A DNA stretch of 35,611 nt from Burkholderiaceae bacterium (GTDB lineage: Bacteria; Pseudomonadota; Gammaproteobacteria; Burkholderiales; Burkholderiaceae_C): assembly GCA_022072045.1 (NCBI GenBank), contig JAJVIL010000094.1:1-35611 (forward strand), written 5' to 3'. The notes beneath the pieces are model-generated. The model did not search any database. It saw nothing but the letters and a program-made list of their open reading frames with translations, and had not been told where the DNA came from. This document shows, piece after piece, positions 17,134 to 30,996 of the stretch (the first letter of the stretch is position 1; each line of letters begins with the position of its first letter). Position numbers and translations under genes: made by a program.

Positions 17134-17666
17134 CGAGATCGGGCTTCAAGTGGATCACGCTGGCGGCGCTCGGCGCCGTGCTGGCGGGATGCGGCGCCGA
17201 CACCGACGAATTGCAGACCTGGATGGATCAGCAGCGCCGCGAGGTCAAGCCCAGCATCACGCCGCTGACACCACCCAAGAAGTTCGACCCGGCACCGTAC
17301 GCCAGCCTGCAGGCGGTCGAGCCGTTCAGCAATCAGAAGCTCTCGGTGGCCCTCAAGCAAGAGGCCAAACAGCCGAATTCAGTGCTGGCTGCCGAGTTGA
17401 ACCGGCGCAAGGAGCCGTTGGAGTTCTACACGCTCGACGGCATGAGCATGGTGGGCAGCGTGGTCAAGCAGGGGAGGCCGTTTGCGCTGCTGAGGGTGGA
17501 CAACCTGCTGTACCAGGTGAAGGTCGGGGATTACCTGGGTCAGAACTACGGACGGATCACCAAGATCACCGAGACCGAGATCGCGCTGCGCGAGATCGTT
17601 CAAGATGCCGCCGGCGAATGGATCGAGCGGCCCGGCACGCTGCAGCTGCAGGAGAAGGCGCGATGA
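17130..17666 (+). CDS. pilP: Type IV pilus lipoprotein PilP
   Basis: The 178-residue inner-membrane lipoprotein has the signal peptide WITLAALGAVLAGC, with Cys21 as the lipidated residue in lipobox LAGC. A flexible region is followed by a C-terminal beta-sandwich (LEFYTLDGMSMVGSV, FALLRVDNLLYQVKVGDYLGQNYGRI) that docks onto the N0 domain of PilQ. The first residues (MTRSGFK) are a typical n-region. The ATG overlaps the pilO stop, and the stop overlaps the pilQ start, so translation is tightly coupled. Confidence 0.95.
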   Translation: MTRSGFKWITLAALGAVLAGCGADTDELQTWMDQQRREVKPSITPLTPPKKFDPAPYASLQAVEPFSNQKLSVALKQEAKQPNSVLAAELNRRKEPLEFYTLDGMSMVGSVVKQGRPFALLRVDNLLYQVKVGDYLGQNYGRITKITETEIALREIVQDAAGEWIERPGTLQLQEKAR

Positions 17667-19822
17667 ATCAACAGCGGGAGAACCTCAACATGTTGAAGTG
17701 GCGCCTGAGGGCGGCTGCGTTCTTGCTGGGCTTGGCTGCGCCGCTGATGGGATGGGCCCAGAACACGATCCAGGCCATCACCAGCAGCCAGCAGGCAGGC
17801 AGCGAAGTCGTTCGCATCGAGCTGTCGGAGCCGTTGGCCGCAGCGCCCACCGGCTTCGCGGTGCAAGCGCCGCCCCGGGTCGCGCTCGACCTTCCAGGGA
17901 TCGGCAACGGGCTGGGTCGTTCCACCGTCGATATCAATCAAGGCAACCTGCGCTCGGTCAGCGTCGCGCAGGCCGGTGACCGCACCCGGCTGGTTTTCAA
18001 CCTGAAGCAAGCGGCCAACTACCGGACGGAACTGCAAGGCAAAGTGTTGGTCGTCGTGCTCGAAGGCAGTGGCGCATCCGCAAGCGCGGCCACACCCAGC
18101 CCCACCGGCGAACCCGTTCATTTCGCGGCCAGCCAGAACCGCGAGCAACTGCCGATCAAGGACATCGATTTCCGCCGCGGCCCCGACGGGGCGGGCCGCG
18201 TGGTGGTCGGATTGTCGAGCACGCAGGTAGGTGTCGACATCCGCCAGCAGGGGCAGAACCTGGTGGTCGACTTCCTGCGCTCGACGTTGCCTGACGCACT
18301 GAGGCGCCGGCTCGACGTGACCGACTTCGGCACGCCGGTGCAGACCGTGTCTGCGACGCAGAACGGCGACCGCGTGCACCTCGTCGTCACCCCGCGCGGC
18401 TCGTGGGAGCACAGTGCCTACCAGACCGACAACCAGTTCGTGCTCGAAGTGCGGCCGATGAAGGTCGACCCGAACAAGCTCACGCAGGGTCCGGGGTATT
18501 CGGGCGAGAAGCTGTCGCTGAACTTCCAGAACATCGAAGTTCGCGCGTTGCTGCAGGTGATCGCCGACTTCACCAACTTCAACGTCGTGACCAGCGACAC
18601 GGTTACGGGCAGCGTCACGCTGCGGCTGAAGGACGTGCCCTGGGATCAGGCGCTCGACATCATCCTGCAGAGCAAGGGCCTGGGCGTGCGCAAGTCGGGC
18701 AACGTACTGTGGATCGCGCCGAAGGACGAGATCGCGGCCAAGGAGAAGCTCGAACTCGAGTCGCGCAAGCAGATCGCCGACCTCGAGCCGGTCCGTATGC
18801 AGGCGTTCCAGTTGAACTACACGAAGGCCGATGAAGTGGCCAAGGGTCTGACCGGGTCCGGCCAGCAGTCGGGCGGCACCGCCACGCGCATCCTGAGCCC
18901 GCGCGGCAGCGTGATCTCCGAATCGCGGACGAACCAGCTCTTCGTCACCGACATCCCGTCCAAACTCGAAGAGATCCAGTCGTTGATCTCCAAGATCGAC
19001 GTGCCCGTGCGGCAAGTGATGATCGAGGCGCGCATTGTCGAGGCCGACGACAAATTCGGACGCGCGTTGGGTGTCAAGCTCGGTGCACTCGATCTGAACG
19101 CCAACCCCGGCTACGACATCGGTCGCGGCCGGATGTCGCTGCCCACCGGCAACTACCTGGGCGTCGGTGAGCAGACAGGCCAGGCCGCGGTCACCGGGGG
19201 CAGCTACATCCCGAACACGCAGTTCATCAACCTGCCTGCCAACACGGGCACGCTCGGCGGTGCGACCGCGGCGTCGTTTGCGCTCTCGTTGTTCAGCGCA
19301 TCGGCGCAACGGTTCCTGAACCTGGAGTTGTCGGCGCTCGAGGCCGACGGCAAGGGCAAGGTCATCTCCAGCCCGCGCGTGATCACCGCCGACCAGATCA
19401 AGGCGCTGATCGAGCAGGGGACCGAGTTGCCTTACCAGGTGGCCACCTCGAGCGGAGCGACGTCGATCCAGTTTCGCAAGGCCAATCTGAAGCTCGAGGT
19501 CACGCCGCAGATCACGCCCGAGGGCAACGTGATCCTCGATGTCGACGTCAACAAAGACAGCGTCGGCCAGAACACCGCAGCCGGCTTTGCGATCGACACC
19601 AAGCACGTGAAGACGCAGGTCTTGGTCGAGAACGGCGGCACGGTGGTGATCGGCGGCATCTTCAGCCAGACCGAGCGCGACGACGTCAACAAGGTGCCGC
19701 TGCTGGGCGATATTCCTGTGATCGGCTACCTGTTCAAGAACTCCACCCGTACCTCGGCCAAGACCGAGCTGCTGATATTCCTGACGCCGAAGATCGTCAC
19801 CGATCGCACGGCTGCACGCTGA
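17663..19822 (+). CDS. pilQ: Type IV pilus secretin PilQ
   Basis: The 719-residue outer-membrane secretin is the pore through which the pilus passes. The signal peptide ends near GWA-QNTIQ (about residue 32). Two AMIN domains that bind peptidoglycan follow (about 35-150 and 165-270), then the N0 domain (LSLNFQNIEVRALLQVIADFTN), the N1/secretin N domain with LKDVPWDQALDIIL, and the secretin core with VPVRQVMIEARIVEAD, VISSPRVITAD and the C-terminal VPLLGDIPVIGYLFKN signature. I chose ATG 17663, which overlaps the pilP stop; the 923-residue ORF runs back through pilO and pilP out of frame. ATG 17690 is an alternative start within the signal peptide. Confidence 0.96.
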   Translation: MNQQRENLNMLKWRLRAAAFLLGLAAPLMGWAQNTIQAITSSQQAGSEVVRIELSEPLAAAPTGFAVQAPPRVALDLPGIGNGLGRSTVDINQGNLRSVSVAQAGDRTRLVFNLKQAANYRTELQGKVLVVVLEGSGASASAATPSPTGEPVHFAASQNREQLPIKDIDFRRGPDGAGRVVVGLSSTQVGVDIRQQGQNLVVDFLRSTLPDALRRRLDVTDFGTPVQTVSATQNGDRVHLVVTPRGSWEHSAYQTDNQFVLEVRPMKVDPNKLTQGPGYSGEKLSLNFQNIEVRALLQVIADFTNFNVVTSDTVTGSVTLRLKDVPWDQALDIILQSKGLGVRKSGNVLWIAPKDEIAAKEKLELESRKQIADLEPVRMQAFQLNYTKADEVAKGLTGSGQQSGGTATRILSPRGSVISESRTNQLFVTDIPSKLEEIQSLISKIDVPVRQVMIEARIVEADDKFGRALGVKLGALDLNANPGYDIGRGRMSLPTGNYLGVGEQTGQAAVTGGSYIPNTQFINLPANTGTLGGATAASFALSLFSASAQRFLNLELSALEADGKGKVISSPRVITADQIKALIEQGTELPYQVATSSGATSIQFRKANLKLEVTPQITPEGNVILDVDVNKDSVGQNTAAGFAIDTKHVKTQVLVENGGTVVIGGIFSQTERDDVNKVPLLGDIPVIGYLFKNSTRTSAKTELLIFLTPKIVTDRTAAR

Positions 19823-19844
19823 CGCCGCCTCTCGACGGGTGAGC

Positions 19845-19871
19845 AACCGCCGGCCCGGGCCGGCGGTTTGC
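19845..19871 (+). terminator. Probable terminator after pilQ
   Basis: A perfect 24-base palindrome (arms AACCGCCGGCCC / GGGCCGGCGGTT) starts 22 bases after the pilQ stop. Only TTTG follows, so termination may be partial. It separates the pil genes from aroK, whose start is about 20 bases further on. Confidence 0.6.
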
Positions 19872-19892
19872 ATTTATGCTGCGGCCCAGACG

Positions 19893-20459
19893 ATGACGGT
19901 CATCGCGTTGGTCGGAATGCCGGGCAGCGGCAAATCGAGTGTCGGGCGCCAGCTCGCCCGTCGCCTGGGCTGGGCGTTCGCCGACGCCGACTCGGAGGTC
20001 GAGCGTCAAATCGGCGGCGCGATTCGTGCTTACTTCGAGCAGCATGGCGAGGCGGCTTTCCGAGACATCGAGCAGACCGTTCTGGCTCGACTGCTCGAGC
20101 GCGACCGCTTGATCCTCGCGACGGGCGGTGGAGCTGTCCTTCGCGAGGCGAATCGACGCTTGCTGGCCTCGCGCGCCGAAGTCGTCTATCTGCGATCGAC
20201 TCCGGAAGAGCTGATGCGCAGGCTGCGGCACGACACGCACCGGCCACTGCTGCAGGTGGGCGATCCGATGCGCAAGCTGCGCGAGTTGTACGAACAGCGA
20301 GACCGCCTCTATCGCGAGTGCGCACGCTTCGTGATCGAAACGGGCAGGCCGTCGGTAAAGCTGCTGTGCGGCATGATCCTGATGCAGCTCGAACTGGCCG
20401 GCTTGGTCGACCCCGCCGAGGCGCCGTCGCCGCTGACGCCCGGTCGTGCTGGCGACTGA
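19893..20459 (+). CDS. aroK: Shikimate kinase
   Basis: The 188-residue NMP-kinase-fold enzyme phosphorylates shikimate at the 3-hydroxyl with ATP in the aromatic pathway. Walker A is GMPGSGKSS (about 8-16), the shikimate-binding acidic residues are in DADSEVE, the Walker-B-like GGGAV loop is near 75-79, and the lid contains RHDTHRPLL with its arginines. The tracked ORF begins at a GTG within the terminator hairpin. [15 protein letters not shown] is the family start, so ATG 19893 is used. aroB follows 29 bases later, and the pil-aroK-aroB order is widely conserved. Confidence 0.96.
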   Translation: MTVIALVGMPGSGKSSVGRQLARRLGWAFADADSEVERQIGGAIRAYFEQHGEAAFRDIEQTVLARLLERDRLILATGGGAVLREANRRLLASRAEVVYLRSTPEELMRRLRHDTHRPLLQVGDPMRKLRELYEQRDRLYRECARFVIETGRPSVKLLCGMILMQLELAGLVDPAEAPSPLTPGRAGD

Positions 20460-20488
20460 TCGGGCCGTGCCGCCCCTACACTAAGCTC

Positions 20489-21613
20489 ATGTCTGCAGTC
20501 TCTGCCCACGCGGCTGCCGCGCCCGTCCGCAGGGTCGCGGTGGATCTCGGCGAGCGCAGCTATGACGTCGTCATCGGCTGCGGTCTGCTCGACGAGCCTT
20601 CGGCGTGGCGGTCGCCAGCGTCTGACGCCAGTGCAATGATCGTCAGCAATTCGACGGTCGCTCCGCTGTATCTCGAACGGCTGGCGCGATCGCTGCAGGG
20701 CCGGCACTACCGCGTGCACAGTGTCGAACTGCCCGATGGCGAGCAACACAAGGACTGGTCGACGCTCAACAAGGTGTTCGATGCCCTGCTGGACGCGCGC
20801 TGCGAACGCGCGACCACGTTGTATGCGCTGGGGGGCGGCGTCGTCGGCGACGTCGCGGGCTTCGCGGCCGCCTGCTTCATGCGCGGCGTGCCGTATATCC
20901 AGTTGCCGACGACCCTGCTGGCGCAGGTCGACTCGTCGGTCGGCGGCAAGACCGCCATCAATCATGCGCTGGGCAAGAACATGATCGGTGCCTTCCACCA
21001 GCCGCGGGTGGTGGTGTGCGACCTCGATACCTTGAGCACGCTGCCCGATCGCGAGTTGCGCGCCGGGCTGGCGGAGGTCATCAAGTACGGGCCGATCGCC
21101 GATTGGGCCTTCTTCGAGTGGACCGAACGCCACCTCGACGACCTGCTGGCGCGCGAGCGCCCGGCGTTGTTGCATGCTGTGGGTCGTTCATGCGAGATCA
21201 AGGCCGATATCGTCGCGCGCGACGAGCGCGAGGGCGGCCTGCGCGCGGTGCTGAATTTCGGTCATACGTTCGGCCACGCGATCGAAGCCGGGCTCGGATT
21301 TGGCACCTGGTTGCACGGTGAAGCCGTGGCCGCCGGGATGGTCATGGCGGCGGCGCTGTCTGTCCGGCTGGGCATGCTCGACAGCGAGGCGGCCGCGCGG
21401 CTGACGTCGCTGCTGGCCCGCTGCGGGTTGCCCGTACAGGCTCCGGCCTTGGCGATCGAGCGCTACATCGAGCTGATGCGGCTCGACAAGAAACGGCGCG
21501 ACGGAGAGACCCGCTTCACGTTGCTCGAAGGCCGCGGCCGGGCGGTGATTCACCCTGCCGACGATGCGCTGGTGCGCGAAGTCGTCGCGCAGACGATTCG
21601 ACGCTCGACCTGA
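20489..21613 (+). CDS. aroB: 3-dehydroquinate synthase
   Basis: The 374-residue NAD- and metal-dependent cytoplasmic enzyme converts DAHP to 3-dehydroquinate, the second shikimate-pathway step. The NAD glycine loop [13 protein letters not shown] (about 112-124), [21 protein letters not shown], the metal ligands in EVIKYGPI, and [11 protein letters not shown] with HGEAVAAGM are all present. [18 protein letters not shown] is the usual C-terminal lysine/arginine segment. The 581-residue ORF in this frame runs back through aroK and is spurious. ATG 20489 gives the normal N terminus ([17 protein letters not shown]). Confidence 0.96.
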   Translation: MSAVSAHAAAAPVRRVAVDLGERSYDVVIGCGLLDEPSAWRSPASDASAMIVSNSTVAPLYLERLARSLQGRHYRVHSVELPDGEQHKDWSTLNKVFDALLDARCERATTLYALGGGVVGDVAGFAAACFMRGVPYIQLPTTLLAQVDSSVGGKTAINHALGKNMIGAFHQPRVVVCDLDTLSTLPDRELRAGLAEVIKYGPIADWAFFEWTERHLDDLLARERPALLHAVGRSCEIKADIVARDEREGGLRAVLNFGHTFGHAIEAGLGFGTWLHGEAVAAGMVMAAALSVRLGMLDSEAAARLTSLLARCGLPVQAPALAIERYIELMRLDKKRRDGETRFTLLEGRGRAVIHPADDALVREVVAQTIRRST

Positions 21614-21626
21614 TTGCGGTCTCGCC

Positions 21627-22331
21627 GTGGCGCGGCTGACTCGTCTGGCCGTGGCCGGCCACGCGCACTTGGTGCTGCTGCGCGGGCACGGCGCTCAGCC
21701 CGTCTTCCGCGATGATGCCGATCGAGCGGCGTTCCTGGCGGCGTTGCGGACCGCCTGTGTCGTCGAGCGGGTTGCGTTGCATGGCTACGCGCTGTTGCCG
21801 GATCGGGTTTGGTTGCTGGCGACCCCTGGCAACGACGATGCGCTCGGCCGCTGCATGCAGGCACTCGGGCGTCATTTCTCCGTCGCCTTCAATCGTCGAC
21901 ATGGGCGTCGAGGCAGCCTGTGGGACGGACGGTACCGCAGCGCGCTGGTAGAGGCGGGTCCGAGCCTGCTGGAGGCAATGCTGTTCGTCGACCTGGCGCC
22001 GGTGCGCGCAGGGCTCTCGATCGACCCGCCGACCAGCCCCTGGTCGAGCGCCCGCCAGCACGCGGACCAGCACTCAGAGTTTCCGCTCACTGACGCGGCA
22101 GCCTATTGGGCGCTTGGCAATACGCCGTTCGACCGCTGCACCAGCTATCGATCGATGCTCGCCGAGTCGCTGAGTTTGACCTCCATCGAGCGCATCGAAC
22201 GCGCTGTCCTGCGGGGCTGGGCGCTTGGCTCGACGGCCTTCCAGGAGCGAATGGCCAAACAAGTGGCTCGGCCGCTTTCGCCAAGGCCGCGTGGTCGGCC
22301 GCGCAGGGGACCACCGTCGCGAGAGCATTGA
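21627..22331 (+). CDS. RAYT-like (REP-associated, Y1-type) transposase-family protein, catalytic residues lost
   Basis: The 234-residue protein keeps the fold pattern of the betaproteobacterial RAYT group: ARLTRLAVAGHAHLV, PVFRDDADRAAFLAAL, FNRRHGRRGSLWDGRY, APVRAGL and a C-terminal RGWALGSTAF segment. In active relatives the HUH metal-binding motif reads NHVH and the nucleophilic tyrosine sits in RYxxLNPVRAG. Here these positions are DRVW (59-62) and LFVDLAPVRAG with Phe120, so both histidines and the tyrosine are gone. The reading frame is nevertheless intact and full length. GTG 21627 is the best start, 13 bases after aroB. It may be a domesticated DNA-binding protein or a decaying gene not yet frameshifted; DNA cleavage is not expected. 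Confidence 0.82.
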   Translation: MARLTRLAVAGHAHLVLLRGHGAQPVFRDDADRAAFLAALRTACVVERVALHGYALLPDRVWLLATPGNDDALGRCMQALGRHFSVAFNRRHGRRGSLWDGRYRSALVEAGPSLLEAMLFVDLAPVRAGLSIDPPTSPWSSARQHADQHSEFPLTDAAAYWALGNTPFDRCTSYRSMLAESLSLTSIERIERAVLRGWALGSTAFQERMAKQVARPLSPRPRGRPRRGPPSREH

Positions 22332-22411
22332 TTGCTCGCGTCGCGCGCGGATGGCGAGGGTGCGATTGATATGCCCCCAATTCTCGGAATGCCTAACTGA
22401 TTTCTAACTTT

Positions 22412-22431
22412 AATAGGTGTCTGACCCTATT
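22412..22431. repeat. Inverted repeat AATAGG-N8-CCTATT in an AT-rich gap
   Basis: A 6-bp inverted repeat encloses TGTCTGAC and lies in an unusually AT-rich stretch (about 22380-22450) between the RAYT-like gene and gltB. It could be a REP-like remnant recognised by RAYT relatives, a weak terminator (TTGTTTTG follows), or an operator for gltB. The sequence does not decide between these. Confidence 0.4.
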
Positions 22432-22439
22432 TGTTTTGA

Positions 22440-22468
22440 TTGTGTGTCTTGTTGCGGTGCAGTAGATT
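22440..22468 (+). promoter_or_regulatory. Candidate promoter for gltBD
   Basis: TTGTGT (22440-22445) and TAGATT (22463-22468) are separated by 17 bases and match sigma-70 hexamers only moderately. The inferred start near 22475 leaves a short leader containing GGAAG before the gltB ATG. Nitrogen-regulated promoters are an alternative that I could not identify. Confidence 0.28.
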
Positions 22469-22493
22469 TCCGCGACCGCGATCGGAAGCCCTG

Positions 22494-27233
<4,740 letters not shown>

Positions 27234-27256
27234 CACCAGCCATCCACACGCCTCAG

Positions 27257-27278
27257 GCGGCGCGCTCGGGCGCGCCGC
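27257..27278 (+). other. Hairpin between gltB and gltD
   Basis: A 9-bp GC-only stem (GCGGCGCGC / GCGCGCCGC) has a TCGG loop and lies in the 57-base gap 23 bases after the gltB stop. No T-run follows. It may stabilise the upstream mRNA or tune the ratio of the two subunits. Confidence 0.4.
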
Positions 27279-27290
27279 GTTCGTCACATC

Positions 27291-28763
27291 ATGGGCAAGA
27301 TCACCGGGTTCCTCGAATACAAGCGCATCGAAGAGAGTCGCGAGCCCGTGGCGCAGCGGCTCCGGACGTGGCAGGAGTTCGTCGTCGCGCTGACGGCCGA
27401 CCAGGCCGCGGTGCAGGGCGCGCGCTGTATGGACTGCGGCACGCCGTTCTGCAACAGCGGCTGCCCGGTCAACAACATCATTCCGGACTTCAACGACCTC
27501 GTGTACCGCAACGACTGGCGGCGGGCTGCCGAGGTGCTGCACTCGACCAACAACTTCCCGGAGTTCACCGGCCGCGTCTGCCCGGCGCCGTGCGAGGCTG
27601 CCTGCACCCTGAACATCAACGACGACCCGGTGGGAATCAAGTCGATCGAGCATGCGATCGCCGATCGCGCATGGGCCGAGGGCTGGGTCGTGCCGCAGCC
27701 GCCGGCCGTCAAGACCGGCAAGAAGGTGGCCGTCGTCGGCTCCGGCCCGGCCGGACTCGCGGCCGCGCAGCAGCTCGCTCGCGCCGGCCACGACGTCACC
27801 GTGTTCGAGAAGAACAGTTGCATCGGCGGCCTGCTGCGCTACGGCATTCCCGACTTCAAGCTGGAGAAGACGCACATCGACCGGCGCGTCGAGCAGATGC
27901 GCGCCGAAGGGGTGACGTTCCGCACGGGCGTGCTGGTCGGCGCGTGGCCCGAAGGCAGCGCGGTGGCCAACGATGCGACCGAGACGATTGCCGCCGACCG
28001 ACTGACGGCGCAGTTCGACGCCGTGCTGCTCGCCGGCGGCGCCGAGGCGAGCCGCGATCTGCCGGTGCCGGGCCGCGATCTCGAAGGCGTGCACTTCGCG
28101 ATGGAGTTCCTGCCGCAGCAGAACAAGGTGAACGCCGGCGACCGGGTGCGGGGCCAGATCACCGCGCGCGGCAAGCACGTGATCGTCATCGGCGGCGGCG
28201 ACACCGGCAGCGACTGCGTGGGCACGAGCAACCGCCAGGGTGCGGCCAGCGTCACGCAGTTCGAGCTGATGCCGATGCCGCCGGAGCACGAGAACAAGCC
28301 GCTGACGTGGCCTTACTGGCCGATCAAGCTGCGCACCAGTTCGAGCCACGAAGAGGGTTGCCAGCGCGAGTTCGCGATCGCGACCAAGCAATTCGTCGGC
28401 GAGCGCAAGGGCGGGCAGCTCAAGGCACTGAAGACGGTGCAGGTGCAATGGCGCGACGGCAAGATGACCGAGATTCCCGGCACCGAGAAGGACCACCCGG
28501 CCGACCTCGTGCTGCTGGCGATGGGTTTCGTCTCGCCGGTGGCTGCGGTGCTCGAAGCGTTCGAGGTCGATGTCGACGTGCGCGGCAACGCGCGCGCCGG
28601 CACCGACGACGCCACCGGCTACCGCACCAACGTCGACAAGGTGTTCGCCGCCGGCGACATGCGACGCGGCCAGTCGCTGATCGTGTGGGCGATCCGCGAG
28701 GGCCGACAGGCGGCGCGCGCGATCGACGTCTACCTGATGGGTGCGTCTTCGCTGCCGCGCTGA
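27291..28763 (+). CDS. gltD: Glutamate synthase small subunit (NADPH, FAD)
   Basis: The 490-residue beta subunit takes electrons from NADPH via FAD and passes them through Fe-S clusters to GltB. N-terminal cysteines for two [4Fe-4S] clusters are [13 protein letters not shown] (Cys46, 49, 54, 58) and CPAPCEAAC (97, 101, 105). The FAD dinucleotide motif is [12 protein letters not shown] (about 149-160), and a second glycine motif for NADPH is [11 protein letters not shown] (about 300). The C-terminal FAD segment is [21 protein letters not shown] 27291 yields the usual [12 protein letters not shown] start. The mla operon begins within about 70 bases, but the functions are unrelated. Confidence 0.97.
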   Translation: MGKITGFLEYKRIEESREPVAQRLRTWQEFVVALTADQAAVQGARCMDCGTPFCNSGCPVNNIIPDFNDLVYRNDWRRAAEVLHSTNNFPEFTGRVCPAPCEAACTLNINDDPVGIKSIEHAIADRAWAEGWVVPQPPAVKTGKKVAVVGSGPAGLAAAQQLARAGHDVTVFEKNSCIGGLLRYGIPDFKLEKTHIDRRVEQMRAEGVTFRTGVLVGAWPEGSAVANDATETIAADRLTAQFDAVLLAGGAEASRDLPVPGRDLEGVHFAMEFLPQQNKVNAGDRVRGQITARGKHVIVIGGGDTGSDCVGTSNRQGAASVTQFELMPMPPEHENKPLTWPYWPIKLRTSSSHEEGCQREFAIATKQFVGERKGGQLKALKTVQVQWRDGKMTEIPGTEKDHPADLVLLAMGFVSPVAAVLEAFEVDVDVRGNARAGTDDATGYRTNVDKVFAAGDMRRGQSLIVWAIREGRQAARAIDVYLMGASSLPR

Positions 28764-28830
28764 CGGCGCACAACACCCCCTTACGTCGCGGCCGGCGCAG
28801 CGGCCAGGCTGCCGCAGCCAGCGTGCGACA

Positions 28831-29697
28831 ATGGCCCGCCCCGTGGCCGTCGTGGCCAGCGCTGTCGGGGCCGCCCCGCCCCACAGCTTGAACTCCGACA
28901 ACCTGATCGAGATCGACCACGTCACGTTCGGCTACGACGCGAGCCGAACGATCCTCAACGACGTGAGCGCGACCTTCGCGCGCGGCAAGGTCACCGCGAT
29001 CCTCGGCGGCTCGGGCTGCGGCAAGACGACGCTGTTGCGGCTGATCGCCGGCGTGCATGCGGCCACCACTGGGCGCGTGATGTTCGACGGCGAGACCGTC
29101 GATGCGGCCGATCGCGAGCAGCTCTATCGCCTGCGCAGGCGCCTGGGCATGCTGTTCCAGTTCGGCGCGCTGTTCACTGACCTCACCGTGTTCGAGAACG
29201 TGGCCTTCCCGCTGCGCGAGCAGACCGGGCTCGCCGAACCGATGATCCGCGACATCGTGCTGATGAAACTCAACGCAGTGGGCCTGCGCGGCGCGGCGCC
29301 GCTGCGCATCAGCGAGGTGTCCGGCGGCATGGCGCGGCGCATCGCGCTGGCGCGCGCGATCGCGCTCGATCCCGAGTTGATCATGTACGACGAGCCGTTC
29401 GCCGGGCTCGACCCGATCTCGATGGGCGTGGCGGCCAACCTGATCCGCAAGCTCAACGACACCACCGGATCGACCTCGCTGGTGGTGTCGCACGACGTGC
29501 AGGAGTGCTTCGCGATCGCCGACTACGCCTACCTGCTGTCGTCGGGCGGCAAAGTGGTCGCGCACGGCAAGCCCGGCGAGTTGCGCGACTCCGACGACGC
29601 CGAAGTGCGGCAGTTCATCCGCGGCGAGCCCGACGGGCCGGTGCGCTTCCACTATCCGGCGCGACCGCTGGCCGAAGATCTGGGCATGGGGGCATGA
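28831..29697 (+). CDS. mlaF: Mla lipid-transport ATPase MlaF
   Basis: The product is 288 residues from ATG 28831. It is the ABC ATPase of the MlaFEDB complex, which moves phospholipids between the inner membrane and the MlaC carrier to keep the outer membrane asymmetric. Walker A is GGSGCGKTT (59-67), the Q-loop region is MLFQFGALFTDLTVFENV, the signature is VSGGMARR, and Walker B is LIMYDEPFAGLD, with the switch histidine in VVSHDVQE. The first 20 residues (ARPVAVVASAVG...) are not typical. In-frame TTG 28888 would give MNSDNLIEIDHVTFGY, closer to relatives, so the start is open. It overlaps mlaE by ATGA. Confidence 0.94.
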   Translation: MARPVAVVASAVGAAPPHSLNSDNLIEIDHVTFGYDASRTILNDVSATFARGKVTAILGGSGCGKTTLLRLIAGVHAATTGRVMFDGETVDAADREQLYRLRRRLGMLFQFGALFTDLTVFENVAFPLREQTGLAEPMIRDIVLMKLNAVGLRGAAPLRISEVSGGMARRIALARAIALDPELIMYDEPFAGLDPISMGVAANLIRKLNDTTGSTSLVVSHDVQECFAIADYAYLLSSGGKVVAHGKPGELRDSDDAEVRQFIRGEPDGPVRFHYPARPLAEDLGMGA

Positions 29698-30476
29698 CCA
29701 ACCTGCTGCAGGCGCTGGGCGCGCGCACGCTGCGCTGGTTGAACGCGCTCGGCCACGCGGCGGGCTTCTTCGTCGACGTGCTGCGCCACGTGCCGCAGGC
29801 GCTGCGGCGCTTCGGTCTGGTGGTCGCCCAGGTGCACGCGATCGGCAACCGCTCGCTGGTGATCATCCTGGCGTCGGGCCTGGCGGTGGGCTTCGTGCTG
29901 GCGCTGCAGATGTACTACGCGCTGGTCAGGTACGGCGCGGCCGAGTCGCTCGGGCTGGTGGTCAACCTGTCGCTGGTGCGCGAACTCGGCCCGGTGGTCA
30001 CCGCGCTGCTGTTCGCCGGGCGCGCCGGCACCTCGCTGACGGCCGAGATCGGCCTGATGAAGGCGGGCGAACAACTGGCGGCGATGGAGCTGATGGCGAT
30101 CGACCCGCGCGCGCGCGTGCTGGCGCCGCGCTTCCTGGGCGGCATCATCGCGATGCCGATCCTCGCGCTGCTGTTCTCGACCATCGGCATCCTCGGAGCC
30201 TGGGTGGTCGCGGTGCTGCTGATCGGCATCGATGCCGGCAACTTCTGGTCGATCCAGCAATCCGGTGTCGATATCTGGCGCGACGTCGGCAACGGCATCG
30301 TCAAGAGCGCGGTGTTCGGCGTCATCTGCACCTTCGTCGCGCTGTACCAGGGCTACGAGACCAAGGCCACGCCCGAGGGCGTGGCCCATGCCACCACGCG
30401 CACGGTGGTGGTGTCGTCGCTGGCGGTGCTGGGCATGGACTTTGTTCTCACGGCGCTGATGTTCTCGACGCAATGA
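29694..30476 (+). CDS. mlaE: Mla lipid-transport permease MlaE
   Basis: The 260-residue inner-membrane permease has an amphipathic N-terminal region and about five membrane helices. Diagnostic segments are LVVNLSLVRELGPVVTALLFAGRAGTSLTAEIGLMKAGEQLAAMELMAIDP (quoted in parts: RELGPVVTALLFAGRAG and MKAGEQLAAMELM) and the C-terminal GYETKATPEGVAHATTRTVV. The dimer forms the membrane core with MlaD and MlaF. ATG 29694 overlaps the mlaF stop; the ORF-track start at 29505 lies inside mlaF and is rejected. Confidence 0.96.
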   Translation: MTNLLQALGARTLRWLNALGHAAGFFVDVLRHVPQALRRFGLVVAQVHAIGNRSLVIILASGLAVGFVLALQMYYALVRYGAAESLGLVVNLSLVRELGPVVTALLFAGRAGTSLTAEIGLMKAGEQLAAMELMAIDPRARVLAPRFLGGIIAMPILALLFSTIGILGAWVVAVLLIGIDAGNFWSIQQSGVDIWRDVGNGIVKSAVFGVICTFVALYQGYETKATPEGVAHATTRTVVVSSLAVLGMDFVLTALMFSTQ

Positions 30477-30498
30477 CGATCGACAGGGGATCGAGGAG

Positions 30499-30996
30499 AT
30501 GAGCAAGAAGGGCATCGAAACGCTGGTCGGGTTGTTCGTGCTGCTGGGCATCCTGGCGCTGGTCTTCCTCGCGCTGAAGGCGGCCAACCTGGCAAGCTTC
30601 GGGCAGCGCGACGGCTACACGCTGCTGGCGCGGTTCGACAACATCGGCGGCCTCAAGGTGCGCGCGCCGGTGCGCAGCGCCGGCGTGGTGGTGGGGCGCG
30701 TCACGTCGATCAAACTCGACCCCAAGACCTATCAGGGGGTGGTGACGATGGAGATCGAGCAGGGCGTGCAGTTCCCGCGCGACAGTTCGGCCAAGATCCT
30801 CACCAGCGGCCTGCTCGGCGACCAGTACATCGGCCTCGAGGCCGGCGGCGACGACAAGAACCTCGCGCCGGGCGACACCATCACGCAGACGCAGTCGGCC
30901 GTGGTGCTCGAGAACCTGATCGGCCGGCTGCTGTTCGACAAGGCTGCCGATGCGGGCTCGTCGGACAAGGCCGCGCCGGCGGGGCCGAAGAAGTGA
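30499..30996 (+). CDS. mlaD: Mla MCE-domain protein MlaD
   Basis: The 165-residue protein has one N-terminal membrane helix (about 8-28) and a single MCE domain (about 38-115) with RFDNIGGLKVRAPVRSAGVVVGRV and LTSGLLGDQYIGLEAGG. Hexamers form the periplasmic ring that receives lipid from MlaC above MlaFE. The C-terminal tail ends in a lysine-, alanine- and proline-rich segment (SSDKAAPAGPKK). It starts 22 bases after mlaE with GGATCGAGGAG upstream, and its stop overlaps the GTG of mlaA. Confidence 0.96.
   Translation: MSKKGIETLVGLFVLLGILALVFLALKAANLASFGQRDGYTLLARFDNIGGLKVRAPVRSAGVVVGRVTSIKLDPKTYQGVVTMEIEQGVQFPRDSSAKILTSGLLGDQYIGLEAGGDDKNLAPGDTITQTQSAVVLENLIGRLLFDKAADAGSSDKAAPAGPKK

Noticed and set aside
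17600-19873. 757-residue minus-strand ORF opposite pilQ
   Set aside because: Composition (Asp/Arg/His/Leu/Val-rich, no domain) is that of an antisense frame of a GC-rich gene; pilQ is unambiguous.
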